Positions 42,866 through 51,902 are shown, counted from the stretch's first letter. The stretch is DNA of 64,000 nt from Hydrogenophaga sp. (GCF_019264445.1 NZ_JAHVAB010000084.1:62001-126000), one strand, 5' to 3'. Notes: generated by a model from the letters alone, not told the origin. Made by a program: numbers and translations.

Positions 42866-43144
42866 CCTTGCATCTGCCTGCAAAGTGCCCGGTGCTTGGG
42901 GGCGGATATTCTGTTGACCACGTTCAAGAAGTGCAGGCGCGGATTGTGTATCTATTCACACCAGTTGCTACCAGCATTGGTTTAACATCCTCTGCGTAGC
43001 AACAAATTGTGACACGGCCCATGCGAGATGCAGTGCATCTTACTCATGCTGTCGTCGCGTTGATCACGTTGCGTCATCGTTTCAGTCTGAAAGAGCCGCA
43101 CTGGGCTGCCGCACCGGTCGTTCACATACCTAGGAATATCCAAC
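42866..43144. promoter_or_regulatory. Divergent region upstream of the export operon
   Basis: These 279 bases separate the acetyltransferase gene from the rightward export operon. The stretch 42930-43010 is A/T-rich compared with its surroundings and contains a GTGT-N8-ACAC inverted repeat around 42945-42960, so it is the likely control region for 43145-50333. I could not fix a -35/-10 pair. AGGA upstream of 43145 is the ribosome binding site. Confidence 0.4.
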
Positions 43145-43705
43145 ATGAAATCTGCACTGCAATCGATCCTGTTCTTGTGGCTGCTTCTTGTCGGTGCATC
43201 CGCAGGGGCGCAGTCCGCCACACCCTACCAGCTGCGTCATGGAGACGCGCTGACCGTGTCGGTTTGGAAGGAAGAGGCGCTGCGCATGGAAGTGCGTGTG
43301 TTGCCCGATGGGAGCATCACGTTTCCTTTGGCCGGTCGTATCGAGGTTGCGGGACTGACGACCCCTCAAGTGGAGCAGCGCATCACCAGCAAGATCAAGG
43401 AGTACATCCCTGAAGCGGTGGTCACCGTTGCGGTGACGGGTATCGACGGCAGCCGCGTTTATGTGCTGGGCAAGGTGGCCACTCCTGGGCTCGTGACGCT
43501 GATGTCGCCATCCACCACGGTTCTGCAGGTGCTCAGCCAGGTGGGCGGTGTGGACCGGTTCGCGGACGCGAACTCGATCCGGGTGTTGCGCCAGACCAGT
43601 GGTGGGTCCACGGTCTTGCCAGTGCGCTACAACGATTTGATGCGCGGCAGCTCTCTGGAAACCAATGTGGTTCTGCTGCCCGGTGACACGATTCTGGTGC
43701 CTTGA
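43145..43705 (+). CDS. Wza-like polysaccharide export protein (EpsE type)
   Basis: A 186-residue exported protein with a Sec signal peptide (cut after about GASAGAQS). It then has a polysaccharide biosynthesis/export domain (YQLRHGDALTVSVWKEEALRMEVRVLPDGSITFPLAGRI) and a SLBB-like domain (VYVLGKVATPGLVTL, VLQVLSQVGG). It lacks the C-terminal amphipathic helix that forms the Wza pore, so the outer membrane channel may need the beta-barrel protein encoded next. It opens the export operon. Its TGA falls within TTGAACATGATG, just before the next start. Confidence 0.88.
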   Translation: MKSALQSILFLWLLLVGASAGAQSATPYQLRHGDALTVSVWKEEALRMEVRVLPDGSITFPLAGRIEVAGLTTPQVEQRITSKIKEYIPEAVVTVAVTGIDGSRVYVLGKVATPGLVTLMSPSTTVLQVLSQVGGVDRFADANSIRVLRQTSGGSTVLPVRYNDLMRGSSLETNVVLLPGDTILVP

Positions 43706-43707
43706 AC

Positions 43708-44802
43708 ATGATGAAGGCACACACCTTTTTGTGCGCGGCCCTCGCCCTGTGGGGCAGCGCCGCGAACGCTCAGCAGTCCGTGAGACTCGGCGCTGAAGTC
43801 GAGAGAATCGAGAATCCGCTGCTTTCCAACGTGAGCCCAGGTGGTGCGACGGTGGTGCGGCTGTTGCCGAGTTATGAATACGAGACGCAAAGGGATCGAA
43901 TTCGCTCTCGTTTCACCTTGGGCGCTGTGCTTGAGCGATCGAGCAACACGCAGTTGCTGGCCAGTCGCGATTACCCGAGCCTTGGCTATACGTGGGGATA
44001 CACGTGGCCGACGGCGAGCCTTGAATTGCGGGCCAGCCTGGCCGAGTCCGCCACGCGCAACACGGAACTGCAAGACTTTGGCCGCGTGACTGTGGATAGC
44101 CGGGAGCGCACGGTGTTGGCGGGTGCCACATGGACCAAAGAGCTGACGGCACGCACGCGGATGGCCCTCGGATTTGAAGACAACCGCGTCAGCTACGACA
44201 CGCCGTTGCTCCGGGGCTACCGGGAGCAGGAGATCAACAGCCGGTTTTCGTGGGAAGCGTCGGAGCGGACCTCGTATTTCATCGAGCCCGCCCACGCGCG
44301 GTTGACGCCGTCGGGCGCTGGTGCCACATCCACATTGAATCGTTTGCTCGTCGGCATGACGGGCGAGCTCGCTCCCGATTGGTCGCTGACCGTGTTTGGT
44401 GGGCAAGCGCGCACCGGCAGCACACAGAAGAGGTCGGACAATGTCGGTGGCCTCCGTCTGAACTATGCGGGCAGTCGGATCTCGACTGCCGTGGAATGGG
44501 CTCGCGACATGGAACCCGTTGGCACGATCGCAGGCTACGCGCGCACTGAAGCGCTGCGTTTGCGCGTCGCGTACCAGCTCACCGACAAAGCGACCGTGGC
44601 AGCCACTGCGTCGCGCAGCCGGTCGGTCGGCTTCACGAGCGGCACGGGTAGCGTGATCAGTGTCACGCTTGAGAACGAACTGGCGGAGCGGTGGTCTTCC
44701 GTTCTGGGCGTTGAAGACCGACGGGCGACGGATGTGGTCGGGGCAACGGGTCGCGGCTGGGCCGTCCGGGCGGGGCTGGTTTACTTGTTTTCTGGCCGCT
44801 AG
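43708..44802 (+). CDS. Outer-membrane beta-barrel protein of the export operon (EpsL-like)
   Basis: A 364-residue protein with a signal peptide ending AANAQ and a mature part made of alternating-pattern beta strands rich in Thr, Arg and aromatic residues, ending in YLFSGR. It shows no enzyme motif. Proteins of this size and place in beta- and gammaproteobacterial EPS loci are putative outer-membrane exporters or assembly factors. The start is the ATG at 43708, two bases after the export gene stop (a second ATG is at 43711), consistent with translational coupling. Confidence 0.75.
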   Translation: MMKAHTFLCAALALWGSAANAQQSVRLGAEVERIENPLLSNVSPGGATVVRLLPSYEYETQRDRIRSRFTLGAVLERSSNTQLLASRDYPSLGYTWGYTWPTASLELRASLAESATRNTELQDFGRVTVDSRERTVLAGATWTKELTARTRMALGFEDNRVSYDTPLLRGYREQEINSRFSWEASERTSYFIEPAHARLTPSGAGATSTLNRLLVGMTGELAPDWSLTVFGGQARTGSTQKRSDNVGGLRLNYAGSRISTAVEWARDMEPVGTIAGYARTEALRLRVAYQLTDKATVAATASRSRSVGFTSGTGSVISVTLENELAERWSSVLGVEDRRATDVVGATGRGWAVRAGLVYLFSGR

Positions 44803-44813
44803 AGGCGATATTC

Positions 44814-46355
44814 ATGTTTGGTGACTACCAGCTCAGTCTGCACGACTACCTTTCGATCTTGCGCCGCCGGGCGCTGGTCATGATTTTGGCGTTTGGGGCC
44901 GTTCTTGCCGCATCCGTTGTCCTCGCGTTCGTGTTGCCGCGGATCTACGAGTCGACAGCGACCATATTGGTAGAGGGGCCGCAGGTGAAGGTCGCCGTGG
45001 AAGACGGCGCTGCGCGGCCGCGGCCAGAGGATCGCGTCAACCTCATCCGCCAGCGGTTGATGACCCGTGAGAATCTGACGCGAGTTGCGGAAGAGCACCA
45101 GCTTTTCACCGGTGGCGGTGAGAAGCGGCTTTCTGACACCGATGTGGTCAAAGCGATGCGCGCAAGCATCAAGCTCGAACTGATGCGGGGAGCCGCTGAG
45201 CCTTGGGATGCAAGACCGTCTGCCATCTCCTTCAATCTGTCTTTTCAGCACGGAGACGCTGAGAAAGCACTCGCGGTCACCCGTGAGCTGGCCAACATGT
45301 ATCTCGCCAGCAACCGCCAGGATCGCGTGGACAAGGCTTCGCGGACCACGGAATTCCTGACCGCCGAGTCCGAGCGTGTTCGCAAGGAGCTTGAGTCGCT
45401 TGAGTCGAAGATCGCGACTTTCAAGTCTCAGCAGGGCGGAGCAATGCCCGACAGCGCGGCATCGAGCCTTGTGGGATTGCCGAGCCTCGAAGCCGACCTG
45501 CGCAATGTCGAACGGGATCACCGCCTGGCACTCAATGAGTTGCGCTCGTTGCAGGTGGACTTGAGCGCCGCCAGACGCGGTGTGGTGGCTCCTGGTGCTG
45601 GCGCAGAGGTCGGTCCAAGCCAAACGGAGCAAGAGCTCGAGCGCGCTCGAACCGAGCTTGCCGGACTGCGGGCCATTTATTCCGACAACCACCCCGATGT
45701 GCGATCGCTTCTTCGGCGAATCCCCAGCCTTGAACAAGCCGTGAGCAATGAATCACGCGCGCAGACGCCAGCGCGCAATGCGGCACGTGAGCAGGCCAGC
45801 CTGGCGATTTCTCGCCTGGAAGCGCAGGTGGAGGCGGCCCGGTCAAGGGCGGATTTGCTGGCCAGCCAGCAGTCGTCTCTGAGGGGCAGCATCGGGCAGC
45901 TTCGCGCACAAGCCGCGAGGGCGCCTCAACTTGAACGCCAACTGGCCGTGCTGCAGCGCGACTACGAAGCAGCGAAAGCCAAGTACGAAGAGCTGCGCAC
46001 CCAGTTGTTGTCTGCCCAGGTGGTGGAGAACCTCGAAGGGGGGCAGCAGGCCGAAAAGTTCACGTTGCTTGAACCGCCTTTGCTGGCCGAGTATCCCCTC
46101 AAGCCCAACCGCAAAAAGGTGGTGGCAGCCGGCTTCTTCGCCGCGATTGTCGCTGCCTTGGGTGTGGCCTTCCTGCTGGAAATGTTGCTCGCACGCGTGT
46201 GGGGTGCCAACGCATTGACCGTCGCGGTGAACCAGCAACCGCTTGCGGTGATCCCGTACATCGACATCAATGCAGACGGTTCAGCCGTCGGAACATCTCG
46301 CGAACGCTCGGTCTTTGCGACGTTAATGGGTGCATTCCGCACCAGAACGCGCTGA
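44814..46355 (+). CDS. Wzz/GumC-type chain-length determinant
   Basis: A 513-residue polysaccharide co-polymerase. TM1 lies at residues about 18-40, a long periplasmic coiled-coil region runs to about 400 (ESERVRKELESLESKIATFKSQ, LEAQVEAARSRADLLASQQ), the conserved Pro-rich segment LLEPPLLAEYPLKPNRKK leads into TM2 near 440-460, and a short cytoplasmic tail follows. It sets chain length together with the polymerase and is paired with the separate tyrosine kinase downstream, as in systems where Wzc is split in two. AGAGGCG precedes the ATG. Confidence 0.9.
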   Translation: MFGDYQLSLHDYLSILRRRALVMILAFGAVLAASVVLAFVLPRIYESTATILVEGPQVKVAVEDGAARPRPEDRVNLIRQRLMTRENLTRVAEEHQLFTGGGEKRLSDTDVVKAMRASIKLELMRGAAEPWDARPSAISFNLSFQHGDAEKALAVTRELANMYLASNRQDRVDKASRTTEFLTAESERVRKELESLESKIATFKSQQGGAMPDSAASSLVGLPSLEADLRNVERDHRLALNELRSLQVDLSAARRGVVAPGAGAEVGPSQTEQELERARTELAGLRAIYSDNHPDVRSLLRRIPSLEQAVSNESRAQTPARNAAREQASLAISRLEAQVEAARSRADLLASQQSSLRGSIGQLRAQAARAPQLERQLAVLQRDYEAAKAKYEELRTQLLSAQVVENLEGGQQAEKFTLLEPPLLAEYPLKPNRKKVVAAGFFAAIVAALGVAFLLEMLLARVWGANALTVAVNQQPLAVIPYIDINADGSAVGTSRERSVFATLMGAFRTRTR

Positions 46356-46395
46356 GTTTTGTTATCTATCGCCTAGACTGAGGAACGGTCGTTTA

Positions 46396-47238
46396 ATGGA
46401 ACGCATCAAAGAGGCCATCGAGAAGGCCAAGAACCAGAGCCCTGTGCGAGAGCAGTCTGCGCCGTCCGCGCGGAATCCGGTTGCTGCCAAGCCGTTCAAA
46501 TCTTCCGCGACCGAGTTGCCCGCGGCATTGGACACGGAAATACAGTACAGGCAAACGCCTGTGGTGCAGCTGGATATGGCGCATCTTGAGCGGCATCGCA
46601 TCGTCGCCCATCAGAAGTTGCATCCTGCTTCTTGGGCGTTTGACTTTCTGCGAACGCAGGTTCTTCAGAAGATGGATGAAAACGGCTGGCGAACGCTCGC
46701 CGTGACCTCGCCCACCATGGAGTCGGGCAAAACCGTCGTCGCCATCAACTTGGCCATCGGTATTGCGCAACAAACCAACAGAACCTCCCTTCTGGTCGAC
46801 TTTGATCTGCGCCGACCACGCGTCGCCAGCATGCTTGGCCTGCAGCGGGACGTGTCGCTGAATCAGGTCTTGGCGGGGCAGGCCCGCGTGGATGAGGCCA
46901 TGGTGAATCCTGGCATCCCACGTTTTGTGGTGCTGCCCACGCAGAGACCCGTACCCAGCTCCGCAGAACTGCTGGGGTCGAGTCGTGTGGGTGCGCTCAT
47001 GGGAGAGCTGCGCGAAAACTACGCAGATCGGATTGTGGTGGTCGACTTGCCACCGGTTTTGGCGGCCGACGATGTTCTGGCGCTGCTTCCGAGAGTGGAC
47101 TGCGTGCTGATGGTGGTGGGCAATGGCGTGTCCACCAAGAAGGAAATCGAGGAGGCCATGGGTCGGCTCTCGAAGTTTCACCTGTTGGGTGTGGTGCTCA
47201 ACAAGGACGATGCACCTGTCAGGAACTCCTATTACTGA
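46396..47238 (+). CDS. CpsD/CapB-type bacterial tyrosine autokinase
   Basis: A 280-residue cytoplasmic BY-kinase. Walker A is SPTMESGKTVVAINLA near residue 110, with a GK dipeptide and deviant glycine pattern. Walker A' is LLVDFDLRRPRV, and Walker B is RIVVVDLPPVLAADD. The last residues are NSYY, a minimal tyrosine cluster for autophosphorylation. Residues 1-75 are a basic, poorly ordered region that may contact the chain-length protein. The start at 46396 is preceded by AGGAACGG. The frame extends to 46330 but that overlaps the previous gene. Confidence 0.88.
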   Translation: MERIKEAIEKAKNQSPVREQSAPSARNPVAAKPFKSSATELPAALDTEIQYRQTPVVQLDMAHLERHRIVAHQKLHPASWAFDFLRTQVLQKMDENGWRTLAVTSPTMESGKTVVAINLAIGIAQQTNRTSLLVDFDLRRPRVASMLGLQRDVSLNQVLAGQARVDEAMVNPGIPRFVVLPTQRPVPSSAELLGSSRVGALMGELRENYADRIVVVDLPPVLAADDVLALLPRVDCVLMVVGNGVSTKKEIEEAMGRLSKFHLLGVVLNKDDAPVRNSYY

Positions 47239-47346
47239 GCGCCCGGTCTTGTGCTTGCACTCCGCCCAATTTGTACCTCGCGTTGGGCACGCTTGAATCG
47301 AGCGCCACGCAGCGCGTCTTAAATCATCGACTGACTGGATCCAGAC

Positions 47347-48855
47347 GTGCCTGAGCATATACGCGCGCTCATCGTTGTGCTTGTGCTGAGCACAACGGTG
47401 TGGTGGATCGTCCGTCCAGCCATCGTGCAGATCATCCCTGCAGCCACGTTTGCACGGTGGCGGGTGCTCTGGTATGTGACGACGTTGGCGTGGTTCCTCG
47501 CGCACAGCTTCTGGATCTACGTATGCGTGATGGTCATTGCGCTGATGGTGGTCGGTCGGCGAGAGGTGCATGCCTTTGGCCTCTACCTGTTGCTTCTGCT
47601 CGCGGCACCTCCGGCGGCGGCGCCCATTCCCGGCATGGGCGTCATCGACCACCTGTTCATCCTGGACCACTACAGGCTGCTGGCGCTCGCCTTTCTTCTG
47701 CCCTGTGCCTGGCGCCTGGCAATGGAGTCGTCGGCAAGGCCTTACTCCAAGACGCTGGTTGACTGGTTGGTTGTCGGCTACCTGGTTCTCAACACGGTGT
47801 TGAGCTACCGTGAAGGGAACTTCACCAGTGACACGCGCGCGGCGTTCTTGCTCTGGATCGACTTCTTTTTGCCCTACTACGTGGCGAGCCGGAGCATCAA
47901 GGATGCCGAGGGCTTCCGTCACGCTCTGGCGGGGTTGGCGCTGGGGGGTGTCTTGCTCTCAGTCCTGGCTGCCATCGAAGTGCTGCGCAGCTGGAAGCTC
48001 TACGAAGCAGCCACCGCAGCGCTGGGGCTGCATACGTTCGGTGCTTACAAGACGCGAGGTATTTTCATCCGGCCCGCAGTCACCGTCATGGATTCGATTG
48101 TGGTGGGGTATGTGGTGGTGGTGGCTGCAGGTGGCTACCTCTACCTGCAGAGCCTGATTGAAGGCCGAGCCAAACGCTGGCTCGGCTGGCTCGGCCTGAC
48201 CGTTGGCGTGCTCGCGTGTCTGTCCCGGGGACCATGGGTGGGAGCCATGCTGCTGCTTTTCGTTTTCTTGCTCACGAGCGCAAACCCTGTCAAACGCATG
48301 CTGCAAGGCGCTGTGGTGGGAGCGTGTCTGCTATTGGCGCTGTCTGCCACGGACTTCGGCCAGCAGTTGATCAACTTGCTCCCGTTCATTGGCAGCCAGG
48401 AGCAGGACAACGTGGAGTACCGAGCCGATCTTTTGAACGTTTCGCTGATCGTGATCGAACGCAACCCTCTTTTTGGCGCATCGGATTTCATGTCTGCCCC
48501 CGAGCTGGAGGTCATGAGACAGGGGGAGGGCATCATTGACATTGTGAACAGCTACCTCGGCGTCACCTTGCATGCCGGACTGGTCGGGCTGAGCCTGTTT
48601 GTCGGCATGTTCTTGGGTGCCTTGCTGAAGCTCAGGCGTGGCATGCGCTGGGCCCGTCAATTCAAGGACACAGACGGGCTGCTGCTCGGTCGGGCCTTGC
48701 TGGCGTCTGTGATCAGTGTCATGTTCATCATTTTTACCGTCAGCGGAATCACGGCAGTGCCCACCATTTATTTCTCTTTGGTGGGCATCTCATGCGCGTA
48801 TTTCGCCGTGCAGAAATCCAAAACCAGAGTCCACCAGATGCGTGAACGTCGATGA
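47347..48855 (+). CDS. Wzy-like O-antigen polymerase/ligase family protein
   Basis: A 502-residue membrane protein with about twelve hydrophobic segments and one long periplasmic loop (residues about 345-405, GSQEQDNVEYRADLL to NSYLGVTLHAGL). It has the loop Arg, Asn and His residues that mark the O-antigen ligase/polymerase family, and a preceding CLSRGPWVGAM segment. It should polymerise lipid-linked repeat units on the periplasmic side. The start is GTG at 47347, 108 bases after the kinase gene. It overlaps the flippase start by 4 bases. A ligase role cannot be excluded from sequence alone. Confidence 0.82.
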   Translation: MPEHIRALIVVLVLSTTVWWIVRPAIVQIIPAATFARWRVLWYVTTLAWFLAHSFWIYVCVMVIALMVVGRREVHAFGLYLLLLLAAPPAAAPIPGMGVIDHLFILDHYRLLALAFLLPCAWRLAMESSARPYSKTLVDWLVVGYLVLNTVLSYREGNFTSDTRAAFLLWIDFFLPYYVASRSIKDAEGFRHALAGLALGGVLLSVLAAIEVLRSWKLYEAATAALGLHTFGAYKTRGIFIRPAVTVMDSIVVGYVVVVAAGGYLYLQSLIEGRAKRWLGWLGLTVGVLACLSRGPWVGAMLLLFVFLLTSANPVKRMLQGAVVGACLLLALSATDFGQQLINLLPFIGSQEQDNVEYRADLLNVSLIVIERNPLFGASDFMSAPELEVMRQGEGIIDIVNSYLGVTLHAGLVGLSLFVGMFLGALLKLRRGMRWARQFKDTDGLLLGRALLASVISVMFIIFTVSGITAVPTIYFSLVGISCAYFAVQKSKTRVHQMRERR

Positions 48856-50333
48856 GCTCATCCCCTGAGCCAGGCACCGCTGAGGCGCCTGCACCGCAAA
48901 GTTTTGGTGGTCGTGCACGATCCGGAACGCTCTGGATTGTGGCGGGCTTCGGGCTTGGGCAATTTTTGCGACTGGCTGCCAATGTCGTCCTTGCCTCGAT
49001 CCTGTTCGAGGAAGTTTTTGCCCTCATGGCCATCGTGCTTGCCGTGATGATGGGATTGGCCATGTTCTCGGACATTGGCTTGCAAACCAACGTCGTCCAG
49101 CACCCCCAGGGCGATGAGCCCGATTTCCTGAACACGGCGTGGACCCTTCAGGTGGTGAGGGGCATCCTTCTCTTTCTTGTCGCAGTTGCACTCGCGTGGC
49201 CGCTCTCGCGTTTTTACGGTGCGAACGACCCGAAAGCCTATGAGCTGCTCTACCTCATCCCTATCGTGGCACTGACGTCGCTGATCGATGGCCTGCAATC
49301 AGCCAAGGTCATGACCGCAGCCAGGCATTTGCGAATCAAGGAGGTGACCAAGATCGAGTTTCTTGTCGTGCCCTTCAACATGGGCGTGATGTTGCTGCTC
49401 GCCTGGCACTACCGGTCCGCCTATGCGTTGGCTGTGGCATCCGTGTTGTCTTCTGTACTCCACACGGTGCTCACCTACCAGATGCTGGAAGGCGCCAGAT
49501 CCCGATTCCGCTGGGCTCCTGAGGTGGTGAAGACCATCATCTCTTTTGGGAAGTGGGTGTTTCTGAGTACGTTGCTGACCTTCTTGGCCATTCAGCTGGA
49601 TCGCTTGGCGTTGCCGCGAATATTCAGCTTGGCCGAAGTGGGGGTGTATTCCATCGCTGCGAGCCTGGCGGTGATCGTGCCCACGCTGGCGGGGAAGCTG
49701 CAGTGGAGCGTGCTGTTCCCCTGGTACTCCCGAATGCTGGAGGAGGGCATGTCATTGCCCGAGGCGTTCGGGCGCACGCGCACGGCCATGATGGCGTCGT
49801 CCAGCTTCCTCTGCGCCTTGCTGGCTTCGGGTGCGTCCAGCTTCTTTGCGCTGGCCTACGACACCCGCTACACCATGGGTGGCATGCTGCTGCCCATCCT
49901 GGCGTGTGGCGCTTGGTTCAGCTGCCTGGAGACGATGTACGGGGCCACTTTTGTGGCGGCAGGCCGGCCCAAATGGTCCGCCCTTAGCAATGCGACCAAG
50001 GTCGCGACCTTCGCGTGCCTGCTGCTCCTTGTTGCGGTGTTTGACCTGAATATTCTGGTGGCAGCGTCCTTCCTGACATTGAGCGAGTTTTTGCGTTGGC
50101 TGGTCTGCCATGTGCTTGGGCGCCAGCTGGGCTTGCGCAACGCCCGATCCGAGATCGGCATGTTTGTTGTTTTCTTGGCCGTTTCGCTCGCCGGTTGGTG
50201 GCTGGTCGAGCATGCACCACTCATCTCAGACTTGAAGCCGTTCTGGCGGCTCGCCGTGTTGGGCGTCGTGGTCACGCTGTTGTTTGCGCCTTTGTTCGTG
50301 CGGTTTTTGCTGCCGCTTGTCAGAAGGCGGTGA
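48852..50333 (+). CDS. Wzx-like oligosaccharide flippase
   Basis: A 493-residue polytopic protein with twelve to fourteen TM segments. It has the MATE/MOP-superfamily start GRARSGTLWIVAGFGLGQFLRLAANVVLA, LQTNVVQ, and QLDRLALPRIFSLAEVGVYSIAASL in the middle, the usual helix 7-8 pattern of Wzx proteins. It moves lipid-linked repeat units to the periplasm. With the sugar-1-phosphate transferase, the chain-length protein, the kinase and the polymerase it completes a Wzx/Wzy pathway. It is the last gene of the operon; a terminator-like hairpin follows at 50384. Confidence 0.87.
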   Translation: MSSSPEPGTAEAPAPQSFGGRARSGTLWIVAGFGLGQFLRLAANVVLASILFEEVFALMAIVLAVMMGLAMFSDIGLQTNVVQHPQGDEPDFLNTAWTLQVVRGILLFLVAVALAWPLSRFYGANDPKAYELLYLIPIVALTSLIDGLQSAKVMTAARHLRIKEVTKIEFLVVPFNMGVMLLLAWHYRSAYALAVASVLSSVLHTVLTYQMLEGARSRFRWAPEVVKTIISFGKWVFLSTLLTFLAIQLDRLALPRIFSLAEVGVYSIAASLAVIVPTLAGKLQWSVLFPWYSRMLEEGMSLPEAFGRTRTAMMASSSFLCALLASGASSFFALAYDTRYTMGGMLLPILACGAWFSCLETMYGATFVAAGRPKWSALSNATKVATFACLLLLVAVFDLNILVAASFLTLSEFLRWLVCHVLGRQLGLRNARSEIGMFVVFLAVSLAGWWLVEHAPLISDLKPFWRLAVLGVVVTLLFAPLFVRFLLPLVRRR

Positions 50334-50383
50334 AAGCCGGCGATTTTTGGCGGGGGCGCTTGCACTGCATCGCGCACCAACAA

Positions 50384-50417
50384 AAAAGCCTCGTCTCCTT
50401 GCGGATCCGAGGCCTTT
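50384..50417 (+). terminator. Terminator-like hairpin after the flippase gene
   Basis: GCCTCG (50388-50393) pairs with CGAGGC (50408-50413) around a 14-base loop, flanked by an A run on the left and CTTT on the right. It lies about 50 bases past the flippase stop and suits the end of the export operon. It also marks the last resident sequence before the integrated element. Confidence 0.55.
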
Positions 50418-50421
50418 GTGT

Positions 50422-50614
50422 GATCAACCGGAGCTCTGACGAGCGTTGATCCCTGATTTTTGGCGGAGAGGGCGTCTGCCAAGCAGGGATTCAAATCGAT
50501 CCCAAACAGTCCAAATTTTTAGACTCCCCCCTCTGAGATGCGCCTGCGCACCGTCTCAAGGGATCCAATTCAATCCTCTGCAATCCAACCTACTATGGTA
50601 GAAAGGATGGTAGA
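50422..50614. other. Candidate attachment and control region of the integrated element
   Basis: Four small structures precede the recombinase gene. GATCAAC (50422-50428) and GTTGATC (50445-50451) form a perfect inverted repeat. TTGGC (50460-50464) and GCCAA (50478-50482) form another. The bases TGGCGGAGAGGG starting at 50461, with GATTCAAATC shortly after, resemble the complement of a tRNA-Ser 3' end (CCA tail and T-loop) but with wrong spacing, so this may be a degenerate att remnant. ATGGTAGA occurs twice, 12 bases apart (50595 and 50607), which could be recombinase arm sites or an operator. No intact tRNA gene is present. Confidence 0.35.
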
Positions 50615-50631
50615 TAAAAACATGAGGCATC

Positions 50632-51858
50632 ATGGCCAGAAAAGCAAAAGAACTGTCAGCATTGGAGGTCGGGCGATTGCGCGTTGCGGGGCATCACGCC
50701 GTTGGCGGCGTCGCGGGACTTTACCTGTATGTCAACGACGCTGGCGCAAGGTCTTGGGTCTTGCGCTTCATGGTTGGTGACAAGCGCAGGCATATGGGGC
50801 TAGGTGGCTTTCCGGATGTTCCTTTGGCTCATGCTAAAGAGAAGGCCCGGCAAGCGCGAGATGAAATCAGCAACGGCATTGATCCAATTGCCCAACGCAA
50901 AGCCGCCGTGAGCCAGTTGCTCGCTCAGCAAATGAGTGAGAAAACCTTTGAGCAAGCGGCTACTGCCTACATCGAAGCTCACGGTGACTCCTGGAAAAGC
51001 CCCAAACACCGTGCCCAGTGGGAGGCAACCTTGAAGGCTTACGTATATCCCGTCATGGGCAAGCTGCACGTGCGCGATGTCGGTCAGGAGCAAGTCCTCA
51101 AGGTCCTCGAACCCATCTGGAAGACCAAGAACGAGACCGCGTCCCGTGTGCGTGGCCGCATTGAAAGCGTCCTGGACTGGGCCACTGTGCGCAAGTACCG
51201 GAGTGGGGAGAACCCGGCGCGCTGGAAAGGGCATCTTGATCACTTGCTGGCGGCGCCGAGCAAAGTCAAGAAAGTCGAGCACCACCGAGCCCTCCCCATC
51301 GATGAGATGCCTGCCTTCATGACGGATCTGCGCAAGCGCGACGGCATGGCTGCGCGGGCGCTGGAATTCACGATTCTGACCGCTGCGCGAAGTGGCGAAG
51401 TGCGCGGTGCTTCCTGGTCTGAAGTTGATCTGGAAGCTGGCATCTGGACCGTGCCCGCTGAACGCATGAAAGCTGGAAAGGAGCACCGGGTGCCGCTTTC
51501 ATCGGCGGCACTACAACTGCTCAAGGCCTTGCCGCGAGTCGAGAAGGGCGAACACGTCTTTTACGCTCCACGAGGTGGGCAGCTCTCGGACATGTCACTG
51601 ACTGCGGTCATGCGGCGCATGGAGGTCGATGCCGTTCCGCATGGCTTCCGGTCCACATTTCGCGATTGGGCTGGCGAGCGAACCCACTACCCCAGAGAAC
51701 TCGCTGAACAAGCACTTGCCCACGCGCTGGACAACAAGGTCGAAGCCGCATACCGCAGAGGCGATGCGTTGGAGAAGCGCCGACAGATGATGACCGACTG
51801 GGCGGGCTATTGCGCGGGAAAGAAAAAACCCTCGATCAGCGATTTTCTGAAGGGCTAA
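50632..51858 (+). CDS. P4-type tyrosine recombinase/integrase
   Basis: A 408-residue integrase. Residues 1-90 form the DUF4102 arm-binding domain (GLYLYVNDAGARSWVLRF, HMGLGGFPDVPLAHAKEKARQAR), residues about 100-190 the SAM-like core-binding domain, and 210-400 the catalytic domain. The catalytic residues are visible: Arg in LTAARSGEVRGASW, His-x-x-Arg in PHGFRSTFRDW, a later His in ALAHALDN and the Tyr in KVEAAYRRGD. This family integrates genomic islands, commonly at tRNA genes. Its position at the end of the chromosomal glycan locus and next to a defence operon marks the border of a mobile island. GAGG precedes the ATG. Confidence 0.92.
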   Translation: MARKAKELSALEVGRLRVAGHHAVGGVAGLYLYVNDAGARSWVLRFMVGDKRRHMGLGGFPDVPLAHAKEKARQARDEISNGIDPIAQRKAAVSQLLAQQMSEKTFEQAATAYIEAHGDSWKSPKHRAQWEATLKAYVYPVMGKLHVRDVGQEQVLKVLEPIWKTKNETASRVRGRIESVLDWATVRKYRSGENPARWKGHLDHLLAAPSKVKKVEHHRALPIDEMPAFMTDLRKRDGMAARALEFTILTAARSGEVRGASWSEVDLEAGIWTVPAERMKAGKEHRVPLSSAALQLLKALPRVEKGEHVFYAPRGGQLSDMSLTAVMRRMEVDAVPHGFRSTFRDWAGERTHYPRELAEQALAHALDNKVEAAYRRGDALEKRRQMMTDWAGYCAGKKKPSISDFLKG

Positions 51859-51872
51859 CCCACCGTTTCGAA

Positions 51873-51902
51873 CGCCGAGAACTGGCCTGCTTGGTCTCGG
51901 CG
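51873..51902. terminator. Hairpin between convergent integrase and res genes
   Basis: CGCCGAGA (51873-51880) and TCTCGGCG (51895-51902) pair perfectly around a 14-base loop in the 91-base gap between the convergent genes. There is no T run, so termination here would be weak or factor-assisted, but the position fits a shared stop signal. Confidence 0.5.

Noticed and set aside
34078-50333. Exosortase or PEP-CTERM protein in the export region
   Set aside because: The membrane proteins at 40499, 47347 and 48852 have no exosortase Cys/Arg/His motifs, and none of the exported proteins ends with a PEP-CTERM tail.
50461-50505. Complete tRNA-Ser gene at the island border
   Set aside because: Only a CCA-end-like decamer and a T-loop-like decamer are seen, at wrong spacing, and no acceptor 5' half, D-arm or anticodon arm is present.
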